From the NCBI GenBank assembly GCA_028753945.1, contig JAPNXP010000001.1:6004501-6068500 (forward strand): a DNA stretch of 64,000 nt, read 5' to 3'. Positions 47,226 to 59,206 of this stretch are shown here, piece after piece; the stretch's first letter is position 1; each line of letters begins with the position of its first letter. The translations under genes and the position numbers were made by a program. The stretch is from Hexactinellida sp. DTS-2022. Lineage: Eukaryota; Porifera; Hexactinellida. The notes beneath the pieces were generated by a model. That model did no database searches. It saw only the letters and a list, made by a program, of their open reading frames with translations, and had not been told where the DNA came from.

Positions 47226-48274
47226 CTATAGTTGTACCTTCATTTTTCGGAGAATTAGTAACATCAACTTAAGAATATAATTTATACAATAATGTCTCTA
47301 TTTCTGATGCCTTTAGCCTGAATAGTACAGACTATAAAGATACTCTAATTATTCTTAGAGTCAGGAAAAGGAATTATAGACGGAAATTTGTTATTATCTC
47401 GGTAGTACTGGATGAAACAATTGTTTGGAACGACAGAGATATATATACAAAATTGAAATCCTTCATACTTTCCACTTAGAAATTTATCAAGAACAGATAG
47501 CTCTAAACATTCAATCAACAGAAGTTGGCAACCAATTTATTGAATTATTAAATAAGCTTTACCGTCTAGTAAAACAAATACTCAGGTCTACAGAAAGACT
47601 TCACCTCTTGAAGATAGAGATGTGAGCCTGCATCCGAAACTAGTCCTGAAAGAAATAATGTTTTTTAATATATCCGCTTCGGGACAAATTCAGAATGCTA
47701 CCAACACTAGCATTTGCTACTCAAACTGATTTACCGAATTATTCATAGAACTCCAACCTGAGGCATATAAGTTAGCCTCATGTTTTGAATCGTCGTATAT
47801 TTATCGACATATAGCCAGTTCTATTGAAATTCCAAGTATGTTCCCCATAGATATATAGAATAATACAATCTAGTTCATCATGGAATCCCAAGAACCACTA
47901 ACGCATTACAGGCTTGGCATTGAGGATTTAACAACTTAGTGTCTTGTCAACATCCTTCTATATGAAAATTTATTTAAGTTTTGAAAAAGGAGCAAGGTTT
48001 GACTGAAATTAAGCACGCCTTTTATGTTAGCGGTAAAAATCCTCCAAAAAGAAAGTGTTATTACGGATAACGGAAATGCGTTGAAAATAGACGACTATTT
48101 GAGTCGCCCCAAGTTAGAATTCTTGAAAGGAATTGCATACAGTTTTGGACTTTTCAGTTTGTTCATGCAACTTAACTTAATTGAATATTATAATATCTTC
48201 ATATATTTATCGTCATTTATATTATTGTATATTATTAGCATCATCACTTATTTAGTTTTCTTCACGTTTTAACA
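47226..48274 (+). other. Possible decayed coding region, unrecognised
   Basis: Pieces at 47425-47625 (helical, Leu/Gln-rich) and 48024-48150 (ITDNGNALKIDDYLSRPKLE) look protein-like but share no motif I recognise. Stops intervene. It may be one old gene. Confidence 0.3.
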
Positions 48275-48418
48275 CATACCACAGTGGGCAATTTCAGGGG
48301 TGTAAGTGGAAATAGGAAAACTATGCTAGATAGACTCTAATGAAGTATTATTGACATATAGGTTATCGGTAGCTGCAAACTGAATGGCATTATCAAAAAT
48401 GATGTACGTAGTCTGAGC

Positions 48419-48889
48419 CAGGGTTGTATCAACTCATTTTGAGTTGGCAAAACAACTCATTTTTTATCTACCAATTCATTCAAATTTCCTTCACCAACTC
48501 ATTCAACTCATTCATTTTGTTGTTACCAACTCATTCAACTCATTCAAGAAAATGAGTTGATTCTGCCAACTCATTTTTAAAAAAACTAACTGTAACTAAC
48601 GTATATCTTAAATCTTCAGTTTACTAATACATTTACAGCTGCGTAGGTCGGCTCTCAAAAGTGAACCGGCCAAATTTGGAACTCCCTGCGCATTAATGTT
48701 ACGACAAAGTGAAGTTTTTTTGGCCATGGTCGGAAGTAGGTTTGTATCAACTCATTTTGAGTTGGCAAAACAACTCATTTTTTGTCTACCAACTCATTCA
48801 ACTCATTCATTTTGCTGTCACCAACTCATTCAACTCATTCATGAAAATGAGTTGATTCTGCCAACTCAAAATGAGTTGATACAACCCTG
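48419..48889. mobile_element. hAT-like MITE (CAGGGTTGTATC ends)
   Basis: 471 bp. Long TIRs start CAGGGTTGTATCAACTCA at both ends. The interior is dominated by CAACTCATT repeats. The sequence outside is continuous in element b, which gives the empty site. The repeat GTAGTCT flanks it, but on the left four extra bases (GAGC) sit between it and the TIR. Confidence 0.75.
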
Positions 48890-49481
48890 GTAGTCTCCTA
48901 AACGTAATTGTAGACAATTCATGTTAATTATGTTATAAATTATACTTTAGGTTTGTTAACAAATTTTTATTGTTCACCCATGATTATTGATTATATTTCT
49001 TGAACAAGGTATAATTTTTTCAAAAATCCTAATATATATGGTTCAAAGTTATTAAGTGATCCACGTCGCGTCTTTTCCCGCATTTAGAAACTATTTTATA
49101 AGAATATTACATCACCTAGGTTTTAGAGCTAGTAGAACCCAGTTTTGACAATTTTGTTGAGATCTCAGTATGTAAAAAGTATGTTCCACTAATTTTCCGA
49201 CAGTTCCGCTCCATGCTAAACTTTTATAAATCAAATTGACACCGAATTGTTTGATATTAGTCAGATTCTAATTCATTGTAATCCATAACTCACTGGATTC
49301 GATTTAAGAAATTCAAAAGCATCCTTGTTATGCATTAGAAATAATTTTAATTGAAGGAGTATAATTTGTACTTGAATCACTTATCTTAATAAATTAATTA
49401 ATGTTAAAAGAAAATATCTGTGGTCAAATTTTTGGCATCTGGAATTTGGTTTATATTAAAGTTAAATATGTCTACTGTATA
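48890..49481. other. Body of Transib-type element d
   Basis: 48890-49080 resembles the corresponding part of element a in reverse complement. The rest is A/T-rich with no gene. Confidence 0.55.
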
Positions 49482-50175
49482 TTAAAAATTAGAGCTGTAC
49501 CGGATTAGAGATTCTCTACTCCGGCCGGATCCGGATATCCGGTGCTCAATTATCCGGTTATCCGGCTAAATATGTATTTGACAAATGAAACCATAATATT
49601 ACATCAATAACAAGTTCTGCTTATTCATAATTAAATTGTCCATAAACTAAGCTTGTGTTTTTTTAGGGAGGCTTCTAAAATAATTTATGTGATTCCACAA
49701 TTGATACAGTATATGAATATACTTTCAATCGCATTCACCTATGGTAAATAAGATCTTTTCAATAACATATTTATTTTCGATTCCTATATATTATAGCTTG
49801 AAAGGTTGCATTTTTTATTAATCCCAGCATGAGTGAAATTTTTTGGCATTTTTCTCACTATCTAATAACGATTCTTTCAGAGCACTCTGTAATTAATGTG
49901 ATGCCAATACATATATCACGTGGTAAAAGTCCTAAACATATAGCACGTCACCACTGTGGAACCACATAAAACATTCACATCCAGAAATTTACAAAGAAAA
50001 ACAATAAATGAAAATCCTCTTGTAGAAATTCACAACAAGGTGATCATCATATTTTTTCAATCAACTAGTTCTGCTATTACACACTATCTAAATTCTATTC
50101 CAAGAATATCTATACAAGAAAACCTATACCAGACATTAGAACGACAGAAAAAATGGACAGTTAATGACCCTAGAG

Positions 50176-51528
50176 CAGGGGCCGGCAACCTTTTGAATGA
50201 AGTGTGCCAGTTTAACTATAATGTCAACATATTTATGACCTTCCGTGCCAAATATAATCCTAATAGTTCTGTCAATGGAAAATTTGTCCCCAAATAATCC
50301 CCGACCAATTCTACGGTAAAATTTGGTTCTGTATGCCAATATTCGATGGAAAATGGTCCAGGCCTGGGCCCGTATTCACTAAGAAGTTAAGTACGTACTT
50401 AAGTCGTATTCACTAAGATTGGTATTCACTAAGATTTAAGTATGTACTTAAGTACATACTTAAGTACAAAACTTAAGTAACCTACTAAGTTGACTTAACT
50501 TATAAGAATTTTCTTTTATTGACTCTTTAGACGTTGGTGTTTAATTAGAACATTGTAATAGATTTCTAGTAGTACTTGCTTTACTTTAGGGGAAGTTTAT
50601 GATTCTATTTTCAGCATTTATTACAATTGGTTGTTGTTTTCTAAAAGTCTTTTTTTTCTCAAGCACAAAAATCGCAGGAACTTCATTGAGAATATTCTTT
50701 TTAAAGTTAAAAGAATACAGCAAGCTATTACAATAGCATTCCATACACTAATATGCTATGCTATTAAATATAATTGAATAAATATAATTCAATTTCGTAC
50801 TTAAGTACGTACTTAGTTAAGTATGTACTTAAGTACAACAATATTTCTTAGTGAATACGACTTAAGTATATACTTAGTACTTAAGTACTAAGTAATCTTA
50901 GTGAATACGGGCCCTGAACTATTTCGTCCCACGATGGGACCAGTATTTCATTGAATTTTGGTCATAGGATCATTTTTCCATGGAATAATGGGCACTCGGA
51001 GCAAATTTTCCCGAAATAATAGGTCCGAAGACCTAGATTCAATGGGAAATGGTCTTAGGAACAATATTCCATTGAAAAATGGTTCTAGCACCATTTTTGC
51101 AGAGAATATTTGTCCTGGTACTTTCTTCCTCTCATGACGGACCCTCCAACACGGCTAATCAGTTCTTTTCCAGTCATACGCGCTTAAATCTCGTTAAAAC
51201 GGTTCTTCACTATATTTTCAACTTATTACTAATTCCATCCCATGGTGGGACAAATGATTTCAGGTTGTGACCATTTATCTATGATAATCTTTGTCCATCC
51301 GTACCAATTTTCCAAGTGGACCAAAATTTCCGTGACAGTTCTATCCCTTATGTATTTAATGACAAGTAATACACTTTATTGGAGTTAAAAATTATGTGTT
51401 AGGTTGGCAAAAACAGAGAAAACTGAAAATCGTCGACAAGGAAGAGTTTGAGTAAAATCACTCAGCGTGCCGTGGAGAAATACTTCGCGTGCCATAAGTG
51501 GCACGCGGCCTAGGGTTGCCGACCCCTG
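50176..51528. mobile_element. Non-autonomous hAT, copy 2 of 8283-9085
   Basis: 1353 bp, inverted relative to copy 1. The 8-bp TSD CCCTAGAG lies at 50168-50175 and 51529-51536. Its length equals copy 1 (803) plus the insert (547) plus a 3-bp duplication, so outside the insert the two copies match in length to the base. Confidence 0.93.
50367..50913. mobile_element. 547-bp MITE (GGCCCGTATTCACTAAG ends), 3-bp TSD
   Basis: TIRs GGCCCGTATTCACTAAG and inverse. The interior is rich in palindromic ACTTAAGTACGTACTTAAG. The empty site in copy 1 (8283-9085) shows that CTG was duplicated (50364-50366, 50914-50916). A 3-bp TSD fits PIF/Harbinger or CACTA types. Not assigned. Confidence 0.88.
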
Positions 51529-51718
51529 CCCTAGAGCTATGCAAATTCACTTGATATTCGGAGAGATAGTTATTCTTTAATTCATACACAAATACAATTG
51601 GGACCGTTATCCGGCCGGATAGTTGTTCATATCCGGTTCCGGCCGGATATCCGGTAATTGGCCGGATACACCGGATACCGGATTAGAACCGGATATCCGG
51701 TACAGCCCTATTAAAAAT

Positions 51719-52044
51719 ACTAAAAAACCCGCCGGAGCATGGACACGATATTTCCCATCACCTTGAAGGAGGGGGACTAAGCAAAAATTTATTGTCCGAA
51801 TCGTATAATTTCCGTTAGCCGCATCCCATAATCAATTTATACTGAGATGTTATTATGGTATCTAATATATATAATTAAAACATGTATATGATAATATTCA
51901 AAAGGAAAGTAAATCATTCTCAAGATCTGTGTTCTCAAAATCTACAATGAAGAATTGTACTTTCTTTAGCCGCAAAATAGAAATTCCAATTTTCAAAAAT
52001 ATAATACAGTACATATTGGATATAGTGATAATGGTAGGGACATC
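51719..52044. other. No gene seen
   Basis: A/T-rich body of Transib-type element d before the P element. Confidence 0.5.
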
Positions 52045-52460
52045 CATAGCCTACTTTACTCAGGCCTGACGATAGAATCAAAATTTGTCACCACGGACAC
52101 AAACGAAGGCGGTTATAAACTGGCGTGAAAGTGTAGTTCGTAACTTGGAGATATTTTAAATATTTTTTCGATTATTGTGGTTGAGGAATAAAATTCCTTA
52201 TTTAATTTTTGTACAACCATAATTTTTATTTTTATTATTTAGTTATAAAGTTAATTGAATACGTAAACGTTAAATTTTGTTACATTTCCCCAAACTTACC
52301 CCACTATTTTTATATACGTAGTAATTTTATATTAACTCCTAATTCTCACTAGCTAATTATATTATCTCCATCAATTTATTTAGCTGATATAATTAATGCC
52401 TAACAAGTGATCTGCACCTTATTGTTTCAGCTATTATTACCTTGACGATCCTTATATTCC

Positions 52461-52639
52461 CATAGATGCATTATACGATTATACGTTATACGTTCGGGGA
52501 GCGTATAATGGACCATATATACGTTAAAATCGTTATACGTTGTATGATGATTATTCGTTAACGTATGATGGCATTATACGTTAACCTATCGTATAATGGT
52601 ACCATATATACGTTATACGTTACGTATAATGCAACTATG
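52461..52639. mobile_element. 179-bp MITE (CATAGWTGCATTATACG ends) in the THAP exon
   Basis: Ends CATAGATGCATTATACG and, inverted, CATAGTTGCATTATACG. The 8-bp TSD TATATTCC lies at 52453-52460 and 52640-52647. The interior is full of CGTATAATG/CATTATACG. Excision would rejoin DDPYIP to VFKL of the THAP domain. Confidence 0.88.
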
Positions 52640-54794
52640 TATATTCCAGTATTTAAGCTTTCTAACAAGCCGCCTGAATTACGCCAGGAATGGATCACTG
52701 CTCTGCGCCGAGTTAATTTGACAGATTTTAAATTTATCTTTGTTTGTGCTGAACATTTTCGTGAAGACGACATCGAGCATGTTTTTAAAGTGCCAAATCC
52801 AGATGGGTCCTTTTCTGAAAGCCCAAGAGCCCAACCTAAGTTACGAACAGGAGCAGTTCCATCTATATTACCTGGTTGTTCTTTATAATATTCAAAACCA
52901 TCGGCTCCTATACATCGGCTATCTTTTGAGGAAAAGGAGTATGATCATTTCACTCGAGCCATACAGCTAAGTTGTATTTCACAAAAAGAAGAAGAAGAGG
53001 TTTATCGTGTTACTACTTTAGAAGAGTTGAAAGAGAAGTTATTGTCCCAAAACATTCCTTCTAATTGGGTGTCTTGGCAACCCAACGATGGTGAATTTCA
53101 TCTAATATCACTTTGTAAAATACATCACCACATTTCAGTTCAGTCTTCCCTGACTATCTATTCTAGTCTAACTATAACAGCATTCCGGGGAGAAGAGCCT
53201 ATATCTCTATCATTACCTGTGATAAATGATGTTGGACAAATTGAGCTTCTAATTGCTGAGATCGATAGCAAATCAATTATTAATTCTACCTCTAATTCTA
53301 TCCAGCTACACATCACGAATGCTTGTAGAAATATTAACAAAGCAATTGTTAAACTTGAAGTCAGTATTTCAAAATCTATAGACGGAGACTCAACTACTCT
53401 CGACGATTCTTCTAGACTAGTTCGCCTTCAGTTTATCATTTGTCAACTCGAGAACTCTACCATTCCCAAGAACCGCAGAAGATACAACGTCCTTAGCCAA
53501 GTTTTGGCAGTGAAATCCCATCTTATCTCTCCTAGCTGCTACAAATATCTACAATTTCTAGAGTGCCTATCTCTCCCTCATGTACATACACTTGAAAAAC
53601 TTTATTCCTCTATTGGGTTAGAAAATGACTATATGAGTTATCTTAATCAAGCAACTACAAATTTTTCTTCTCAAGAAAGAAACGTAATTGTTCAAATGGA
53701 CGAAATTCACGTTACATCCGATGTTTCTTATAAGGGAGGGCGAATAATTGGTTCTTGTGTTGATTCTGACGACCCTAATAAGACAGTTTTCGCAATAATG
53801 GTTTCAAGTTTGCACAAAAAGTGGTCTACTGTTGTTCGATTAATTCCTCATTCTACAACTAGTGCACAAGTTATTTATCCTGTCATTGTACAGGTAATTG
53901 CTGAAATAGAACGGTTTGGACTTTCAGTTCAGGTGTTGTGCACTGATAACTATCCACTAAATGTAAGTATTTTTAAGTTATTTTCCTCTGATCAAAAAAC
54001 CTTACAACCTGTCGTCCCTCATCCATTATTCGCAAACAGATCACTTGTACTAATGTTTGATTTTGTGCATATATTCAGAACAATTGGCTGAATCTAAAAA
54101 ATGAAAACCAAACTTTTTTGTATCCAAAGTTTGAAGATTTACACCTAACTGCACTCAATTCCCTCTTAACCTACAAACAGCTTCTTTTGATGATATTCGA
54201 ACGATTTAAAGTTGGAACAAAACAGTATCGCGAAACTTGCACCGCGTCTTACAGCAAAAGCATGCCTTCTAAACTAGAACGGCAGAATGTTAAATTGGCT
54301 CTCCGCATATTTGATGACTCTACTAGTGCAGCTCTAAAGATTTCTAATGAACCCCGACTCGAAAGGTTTAAACACTAGACTGCAGAATTCATTGATATAA
54401 TTGTTATGGTGTGGAAGATTTTTAATGTCAATAGGCCGAACAAAGACGTTCGTTTGAATGACGAATTTTCTAAACAACTAGTACTAGATGATCCTAGATT
54501 TGGGTTGATTACTCGCATTGTTAACTGGCTATATACTTGGAGATCTTTACCAGGAAAACAAGGTAAATCAACACCCCAGACTTTTACAAGCTTCAAACAT
54601 ACTTGTGAAGCGCTGCCCATTTTAGTCAATCACTTAACTTCTCGATGCGGATTTTCATATGTACTCACCTATTTCCTCCAGACAGATCCACTAGAACACC
54701 ACTTCGGGTAGTATAGAATGATGTCTGGATTAAAATTATAACGTCTCATATGGCTAAATACTAGAAACTGAACGACGGCTCAAGATATCTAGTA

Positions 54795-54980
54795 CAGTTG
54801 AAACCGGTTTTTTCTAACCATTTCTTTTCAGATAAAAATAGTAAGAAAAAACCGATAGTTAGAAAAAACCGATGAAAAATACAGTATAGTTGGAATTTCT
54901 TACAAAAGATTGCATTACTAATAGTTAGAATAAACCGATAAGTTAGCATAACCCGAGTTAGAATAAACCGGTTTCGACTG
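54795..54980. mobile_element. Tc1/mariner-type MITE, copy 1
   Basis: 186 bp, TA-flanked. Ends are CAGTTGAAACCGGTTTTTTC and, inverted, CAGTCGAAACCGGTTTATTC. Lies between the DPLEHHFG motif and the C-terminus of the P transposase. Confidence 0.85.
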
Positions 54981-55938
54981 TATATTGAAACTGTTTTTCC
55001 CAGGAACCCTCTTCAAAAGAAATAATCTGGGTTCGTTTATCAAATCTTTCTCACCGAAAGAAGACGTCTGTGATTCTCCTATCATAGATTTAGCCCGATT
55101 CTCTCAAAGCTACAAGATATTTCTACTGTAATCATTGGTTGCGAAACTCTTCAATCTTTGACATTTATAGCAGGTTATTGCGTGCATCAATACTTGAAGA
55201 ACAAGAAATTAACGCATTGTCGTGTCTGCCAAGATTTATTAATTATTGATAAGTACTTATTGTTTGATCCAGAAGAAGCTAAAATATATAAGCTCATTGA
55301 AATCTTGGACAGAGAATCATTGAAGTGGCCTTCAAATTCTGTCTTAGAGTCGATCATGATTTTTTGGAGAATTCTAATCACTCTAAGACAAGATATTGAT
55401 ATCTGGACAAGATTTGTCACTGAAAAACCTCGGCAAATATTAATTGGTCTGTCTATTAGAATCCTTGAGAATGACTCTAGTGAACCCTGGCGCAACAGAT
55501 GCTCAATTTGTAATACTGATGGTTGGGAGATCATACGTAAATTGTTTTTGTAGCCTCAAACTGTCTTATCTCCAACATGGTTAAAAAGTATAATTTACAT
55601 GTATCCTCAAGAGGAGAAGATAATCGTAAATTAAAGAAACTAAGAGTTCAGTAATCAAGTACTTCGCAAGCAATACTTTATTGTAGCATTTTAATTGTTG
55701 TATGAATAATTAATTAACAATAGTGTTAGTGTATAGTGAAAAACACTAATAAACCTCATTTTAACAAAAAATGAATACTATTTCTTTATTGTAAACCATT
55801 GGCTAGGCCATTGTCTGATGTAAAAATCATTGTAGCCCAACTAGCGCCTACATATGATTATATTTTCAATTAATGATTTATGCCTTCGTTTTTATCCATG
55901 GTGTTTTACTGTCAGGCCTGAGTAAAGTAGGCTGTGGG

Positions 55939-56362
55939 CAGAGGATCCGAATGGATTACGGATTTACGGATTTACGGATTGGAACCCGTCAAATCCGTAA
56001 TTTGCGGATTTTGGAACGGATTTGGAATAATACTCAAATCCATTCCAAATCCGTAAATATCGGATATTTTAATGGATTTGTAAATTATTCTCAAATCTAT
56101 AAAAAATCCTTATGGACAGTTATGGTAATATGTTATAATGGATCCATATGTATTTGGAAGTTCGTATGGATTTGGAAAATGTTTATGGATTTGGAAATCT
56201 GTATGTATTTTATTAGAATTTAAAATCAGCTATGGATAGAGGGTTCATATGGATTACGGATTAACGGATTGAAAATCCGTTATTTACATGGAATTTTAAT
56301 TCTAGGTTTGATGGATTACGGAGCAGATATGGATACGTGTTTCGATCCATTCGGACCCTCTG
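55939..56362. mobile_element. hAT MITE (CAGAGGRTCCGAATGGAT ends)
   Basis: 424 bp. TIRs CAGAGGATCCGAATGGAT and, inverted, CAGAGGGTCCGAATGGAT. The 8-bp TSD is GCTGTGGG. The interior is mostly GGATTACGGATTTACGGAT-like repeats. It sits inside the right TIR of the P element. Confidence 0.93.
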
Positions 56363-56570
56363 GCTGTGGGACATCTGATTTGTGGCCAAATTATCACTAT
56401 ATCTATTATGTACTGTACTTTGAATATTCATAACAACCAAAATATTCTTAGATCAGAATGAAATTATGCTTACTAGGTTATTTGATATTCTGAATTCAGT
56501 GACCACGAATTCAAGTTTCAAGAGAATGATAATTTTATCCTATTTCCACCTTGATTCCCACTGTGCATAC

Positions 56571-57199
56571 GTCTAATTGAATTGAATTGAATGATCTGAA
56601 ATCGATTTGAATTCTTACGACATAGTATATATAATATTACTTTGTATTATTCAGATTACTCCGATAACTATTCATTCGTTTCTAGTGCTCAAGGACCCGC
56701 CTACAGAATGATTTGATTTGAATTGATTGTGATCTGAAAACGATTTGAATACTAAAAACGAATGAACTGAAGTATCTGAATAAGCGAAAATGATTGAATT
56801 GATAGATCTGGTGACTTGTGTGCATTATGTAAATGATCGGAAGCAATGTTTCACAACAAATAATTCAAATAATTGAGTTTGACACAAACATTGCTTCTGA
56901 GTTCAGACCCCACGCCAGCTTAGTTAATTACATGTCAATTTTCTATAACTTAATGTAAACTAAGTAAATGGCAAATTTTTCACTAACACTCAAATATAAA
57001 ACTAGATATTTCCCAATCTACTCAAGTTATACAAATTATTCCAATTCTGCTCAAGTTTTTGTCAAGAAATTCCAAATCTACTCAACTTTTCAATAAATTC
57101 ACAGATCTAATTTAGAAAGTATATATATTTGGCCTATGCTAAGAAATATTTGTGTTTGGAACACTACGCTAGTATAAATAATCCAATAAAACTTGAGTA
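56571..57199. other. No gene seen
   Basis: A/T-rich with scattered GAATTGAATT and TCTACTCAA repeats. Confidence 0.5.
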
Positions 57200-57282
57200 T
57201 AGTGAAACCGGTTTTTCTAACTATCGTATTTTCTTACTTTATTTCCATGCATAGAATTGGTTAGAAAGAACCAGTTAAACTG
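57200..57282. mobile_element. Tc1/mariner-type MITE, copy 2 (short)
   Basis: TAGTGAAACCGGTTTTTC at the left and, inverted, CAGTTTAACTGGTTC at the right, flanked by TA. A relative of 54795-54980. Confidence 0.6.
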
Positions 57283-57339
57283 TATATTTTGAATAATCCT
57301 ATAAAGCTTGAGTATATTTGGAGCAAGGCTGGATTCGCG

Positions 57340-58794
57340 CACAGTGGCACGGCACCTGGAAGTAGGCCAATTTTTTTATCTCATATATCGTAACAGTTTA
57401 ATGCTAAAACTGAAAGCTGAATATCAAATTACTTCAAAAATATAAAAATAGCTGTAATACCTCACGTTGTATAGCTACATTGGAATTTGCCTAGTGTGAC
57501 TATTCTAATTGTTCAGAAAGAATTATTCAAAACCACAAATGAACAGTGTGTATTATCACACTCAATTCTTAAAATAAATACAACTAGTGCATTTCTAACG
57601 ACTTCTTTTGGTTGCTAGTATAGATGAGTTTCATAATTACGGTGAATATTTAATCCTAGTTCTAATAAGTTATCACATAAAATAATCACGTTCAATAAAT
57701 TGCTAAATTCAATATTAGATATTTCAACCGTTAGTTGACTACAAAGTTTAAAAACTTTATCTGTCGCGTTCTGTCAAGTTTTCTCGTAGGTTTTATCTAA
57801 TAGCATTTTTAATTCTCTATTTAATAAAGCCAATTCTAAATTCCCGCAAGTTCCCGATAATTTAGTTTAGTTACCTCGAACTTGCTGGGTATCTTGAAAT
57901 TTACCATAAATTCCAATTTTGATGTTGTATGTAAACATTGTGGTTGGTTAGCTGGTTGGTTTGCTGAATTTTGAAAAGGCTGCTTTCGTGTTTTAATTAT
58001 TAGTTTACGATATTTTCTATCTGAATAACCTTGAGTAATTGATTTTAAATATATCTAAGCAAGCTATTAGGTGTGCAGACCAACTTTTGTCCTTAATATG
58101 GACCAAATGATTGCCGGTATACCAAAAAAATCATATAATATATTCAAAATTTAGTAGGTAACTAGCGCGCTTCGCTTTCTAAGTCGCTTTACGGCATAAC
58201 ACAACCACACACCAGCCGCTTTCTTGGAGGTGTGTGGTGTATATACTTCTAACATTGATTATATAGCGTAAATAGGCCAAAATAGACAAATTTTACAATG
58301 CGAAATTTTGTGATTACGTCAAAATGCGATAATGAGCAAGCATAATGGAATCTGGTGTGACCAACGTGTCATCATCATTAATGTTATGTTCCATTAATTT
58401 TCAGAGTTTATCTCGTTGACGGTTCGAATTATGTGCGATTAAGTGAATTTCCAAAAATTTTGTATTGTCATGATGACGTGGTAATTTGAGAATGAATAAG
58501 TATATTCGTGATTTTGGGTGAGGAATATGTAGGCACTATTAGTATACATAATGTCTATTAATTTTCACGTTTCTAACTGATATTAAATGTGAGTTTTGAG
58601 CATTTAGGTGGATTTTAACACTTTCAAAAATGTGACAATGACGTCATAACTTTCACATCTGAAGCCATAGAAAATATATAATTTCGCTAATGTATTCTAT
58701 GAATGCGATTTCCCATAGGTAAATAATATAGTTTAATGCGCTATGTTACACCTAAATAGCTACTTCCAGGATTTGACCATTTCGTGCCACTGTG
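57340..58794. mobile_element. Transib-type non-autonomous element e
   Basis: 1455 bp. CACAGTGGCACGGCACC at the left. The right end, inverted, is CACAGTGGCACGAAATGG, as in the Transib element at 27471. The 5-bp TSD ATTCG lies at 57333-57337 and 58795-58799, with two extra bases (CG) before the left heptamer. The last ~180 bp match 30415-30595. No transposase is present; likely a deletion derivative. Confidence 0.85.
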
Positions 58795-58799
58795 ATTCG

Positions 58800-59200
58800 G
58801 TTTACCGGCTAACCGTTGCTAATATCGGTTAGCGGTAATAGATTTCTTTAAGGTAAGTGTTAATGGTAATATTATTTCAGCTCCTCACGTATCTGAGCAT
58901 GCGGGCGGATGGTATCTCATTATCATTATCTCATTAGTTGATGACAACATAGTTATTATTATCTGAGCAAATATTTTAACTTAAGAGTGCTTATTGATAA
59001 ACTATGCAATCATTGGGTAATAATGTTTGTCATAGTTTCTGATTTGCTAATAGTTAATTATGGCTATTTTAGAGTGTGCGTAACCTTCGTTATATAAGGC
59101 CTTACTACTGAGTTGATTTTTTGGAAACATAGATTACTTAAAGGCCTTGGTTATTAGCTGACATATCTTTATCTCAATAGCTAGTAATGAGAGACCTGTT
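58800..59200. other. No feature seen
   Basis: A/T-rich, non-coding. Confidence 0.5.
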
Positions 59201-59206
59201 GCATGA

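Larger units (their letters stand above)
49490..51710. mobile_element. hAT element (TAGRGCTGTACCGGAT ends) with nested hAT
   Basis: TIRs are TAGAGCTGTACCGGAT and, inverted, TAGGGCTGTACCGGAT, with CCGGATATCCGG palindromes next to both ends. The 8-bp TSD TTAAAAAT lies at 49482-49489 and 51711-51718. Without the insert at 50176-51528 it is 860 bp. No coding capacity. Confidence 0.88.
52396..55553 (+). pseudogene. THAP/P-element transposase
   Basis: ATG at 52396 opens MPNK, then TGA where the first THAP Cys belongs, then SAPYC. After a nested 179-bp MITE the domain resumes: VFKLSNKPPELRQEW, FVCAEHF (Cys, His), GAVPSILP (AVPTIF box). The longest frame (53027-54091, 354 codons) holds the helical region, MDEIHVTSDVSYKGGRIIGS (first Asp), QVLCTDNYPLNVSIFKLFSS, then LMFDFVHIFRTIG. 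54118-54378 holds SKLERQNVKLALRIF. 54406-54711 holds the QGKSTPQTFTSFKHTCEALP region and DPLEHHFG. After a TA-flanked MITE, the C-terminus (55158-55553) has FIAGYCVHQYL, HCRVCQDLL and RCSIC. It is the best preserved of the three P genes but has about five breaks. Confidence 0.9.
52045..56368 (+). mobile_element. P-type (THAP) transposon, third copy
   Basis: TIR CATAGCCTACTTTACTCAGG (26 bp in all) at 52045. Its inverse with one mismatch is at the right end, split by a hAT MITE with TSD GCTGTGGG (55931-55938, 56363-56370). The 7-bp TSD GGACATC lies at 52038-52044 and 56369-56375. Without the hAT insert it is 3892 bp. It carries a single plus-strand THAP/P transposase gene. Confidence 0.88.
48280..56565. 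mobile_element. Transib-type element d, expanded by nested insertions
   Basis: The left end CACAGTGGGCAATTTCAGGG matches element b. The right end, inverted, is CACAGTGGGAATCAAGG then GTGGAAATAGG. The 5-bp TSD CATAC lies at 48275-48279 and 56566-56570. Total 8286 bp. It contains a hAT at 48419-48889, a hAT nest at 49490-51710 and a P element at 52045-56368. Removing these leaves about 1.2 kb, the size of elements a and b. No Transib transposase is inside. Confidence 0.85.
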
